Shown: one piece after another, positions 5,091 to 5,875 of the stretch | Position numbering within the stretch: position 1 is the stretch's first letter | Layout: each line of letters starts with the position of its first letter | Origin: an uncultured Anaerolineae bacterium | GTDB taxonomy: Bacteria; Chloroflexota; Anaerolineae; Anaerolineales; Villigracilaceae | Assembly: GCA_903854805.1 (NCBI GenBank) | Contig: CAINXK010000568.1 | Coordinates: 1-5,875, forward strand | DNA length: 5,875 bases | Reading direction: 5' to 3' | Translations under genes and position numbers: made by a program | Notes under the pieces: generated by a model | What the model was told of the DNA's origin: nothing | What the model saw: the letters and a program-made list of their open reading frames with translations, nothing else | The model's database searches: none

Positions 5091-5875
5091 TGCCGCGTCG
5101 GGTCAAATTGGCAGGTTGGTTGGCATTTATCCTGCACGGGATGCTTATCCTGACTGCCCGCTATCGTTTGAGCTATGATGCCTACAATCATATGTTTTTT
5201 GGGGATCATTACAGGCTGGATTGGTGGTCGCTCTGGGAGACTCGCTGGTACACGGGTTTTGAAGTCACATCTTACCCGCCGCTGATCCACCAGTTGATCG
5301 GTCTCTTTGGTCACATTATTGGGGTTGACGCAGCTTTTGGCCTGCTGCTTTGGGGTGTGCTGAGCGTTTTTCCGTTGGCGGTATATGCTTTTTGCCGGAT
5401 ATTCACTGGTAAAGCGGCTGCAGGGTATGCTGCGCTTGGGGCGGCTGTCCTGCCATCCATTTATCAGGCTGCGCACACGTTTGGGCAGCTTCCAACCCTG
5501 GCAGGCGCACTCTGCACACTTTTAGCGATGGCGGCATTAAATGATTTCCTGATAAGTGGCAACCGGCTCAGTGCCGCATGTTCGGTGGCGTTGATCAGCG
5601 TGGTGATGGCCGCCCATCATGCCACCCTGCTATTCTTGCCCTGGATAGTTGGCGCGGTCTTTATTCAGATTCTGCTCAATCCCCAGGCTCGGGCTGGCTT
5701 CCGGAAAATCAGCTTTTTCACCTTGCTGTGGCGATTGGGCCTGTTTGTAGGTTTTTCTGTGGCTGCTGGATTGTTAGTGATCTGGCCTTTCTGGGCCTGG
5801 GGCCTTGGTCAGAGCATGCAAACCCCGATTGATCATCCTTCCCGGCACAATTTTTTAACAGACACTTTGGCGCCG
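5090..5875 (+). CDS. Polytopic membrane protein, GT-C / 6-pyruvoyl-tetrahydropterin synthase-related type (3' end cut by window edge)
   Basis: The frame is open for 262 codons to the right edge. The ATG at 5090 shares its A with the TGA of the glycosyltransferase gene, and GGGG at 5078-5081 lies eight bases upstream, so the start is well supported. Hydrophobic segments lie at about 8-23, 65-79, 82-104, 108-125, 134-155, 161-181, 183-197 and 212-237. The first loop holds YDAYNHMFFGDHY (D30, H34, D39, H40) and then TSYPPL (60-65), the layout of GT-C-like membrane proteins in which acidic and His residues in the first external loop face a polyprenyl-phosphate sugar. Later motifs are HTFGQLPTL (129-137), AAHHATLL (174-181) and PIDHPSRHNFL (246-256). 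I recall this pattern from the membrane family labelled PTPS-related; that label does not imply pterin synthesis. A role in surface glycan assembly with the preceding glycosyltransferase is inferred. Confidence 0.82.
   Translation, partial: MPRRVKLAGWLAFILHGMLILTARYRLSYDAYNHMFFGDHYRLDWWSLWETRWYTGFEVTSYPPLIHQLIGLFGHIIGVDAAFGLLLWGVLSVFPLAVYAFCRIFTGKAAAGYAALGAAVLPSIYQAAHTFGQLPTLAGALCTLLAMAALNDFLISGNRLSAACSVALISVVMAAHHATLLFLPWIVGAVFIQILLNPQARAGFRKISFFTLLWRLGLFVGFSVAAGLLVIWPFWAWGLGQSMQTPIDHPSRHNFLTDTLAP

Noticed and set aside
5000..5476. Minus-strand frame of 158 codons
   Set aside because: It is antisense to the end of the glycosyltransferase and the start of the membrane protein, both well supported. 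Its composition is not protein-like and no domain is visible.

Overview
The window looks like a piece of bacterial chromosome, most plausibly from an Anaerolineae-type Chloroflexota. That placement is inferred from recalled resemblance of four protein types: a winged-helix nucleotidyltransferase, a GT4 glycosyltransferase, a PTPS-related membrane protein and a B12-type radical SAM protein. No marker gene is present. Codon use is standard, Shine-Dalgarno sites are visible before some genes, and there is no phage, transposon, CRISPR or RNA gene.

Layout. Positions 1-1938 (minus) hold a radical SAM enzyme that runs off the left edge. It joins a cobalamin-binding-type N-terminal domain, a CxxxCxxC radical SAM core, a Pro/Ala/Gln-rich linker and a class I SAM methyltransferase domain in one open frame. 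Positions 1939-2331 are a gap of about 393 bases without a convincing gene. It contains a weak open frame and a 9-bp inverted repeat. Positions 2332-2715 (minus) encode a small four-helix membrane protein of unknown function. The 91-base gap upstream of it carries two near-identical palindromes exactly 20 bp apart. Positions 2807-3748 (minus) encode a winged-helix plus nucleotidyltransferase protein. Positions 3749-3815 are a very AT-rich divergent spacer with a good sigma70-like promoter facing left. On the plus strand follow a divergent GT4 glycosyltransferase (about 3882-5090) and, overlapping its stop codon by one base, a polytopic membrane protein that runs off the right edge (5090-5875).

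How the genes may work together. The two plus-strand genes form a translationally coupled pair, probably acting in surface glycan or glycolipid assembly: a cytosolic sugar transferase plus a membrane GT-C/PTPS-related protein. The minus-strand genes are co-directional and may be one or two transcription units. The nucleotidyltransferase and the radical SAM-methyltransferase fusion could modify a lipid, a glycan or a small molecule of the same pathway, but nothing in the sequence fixes their substrates. The points most worth following up are the radical SAM-methyltransferase fusion, the phased palindrome pair, and the loss of usual active-site residues in the GT4 protein.
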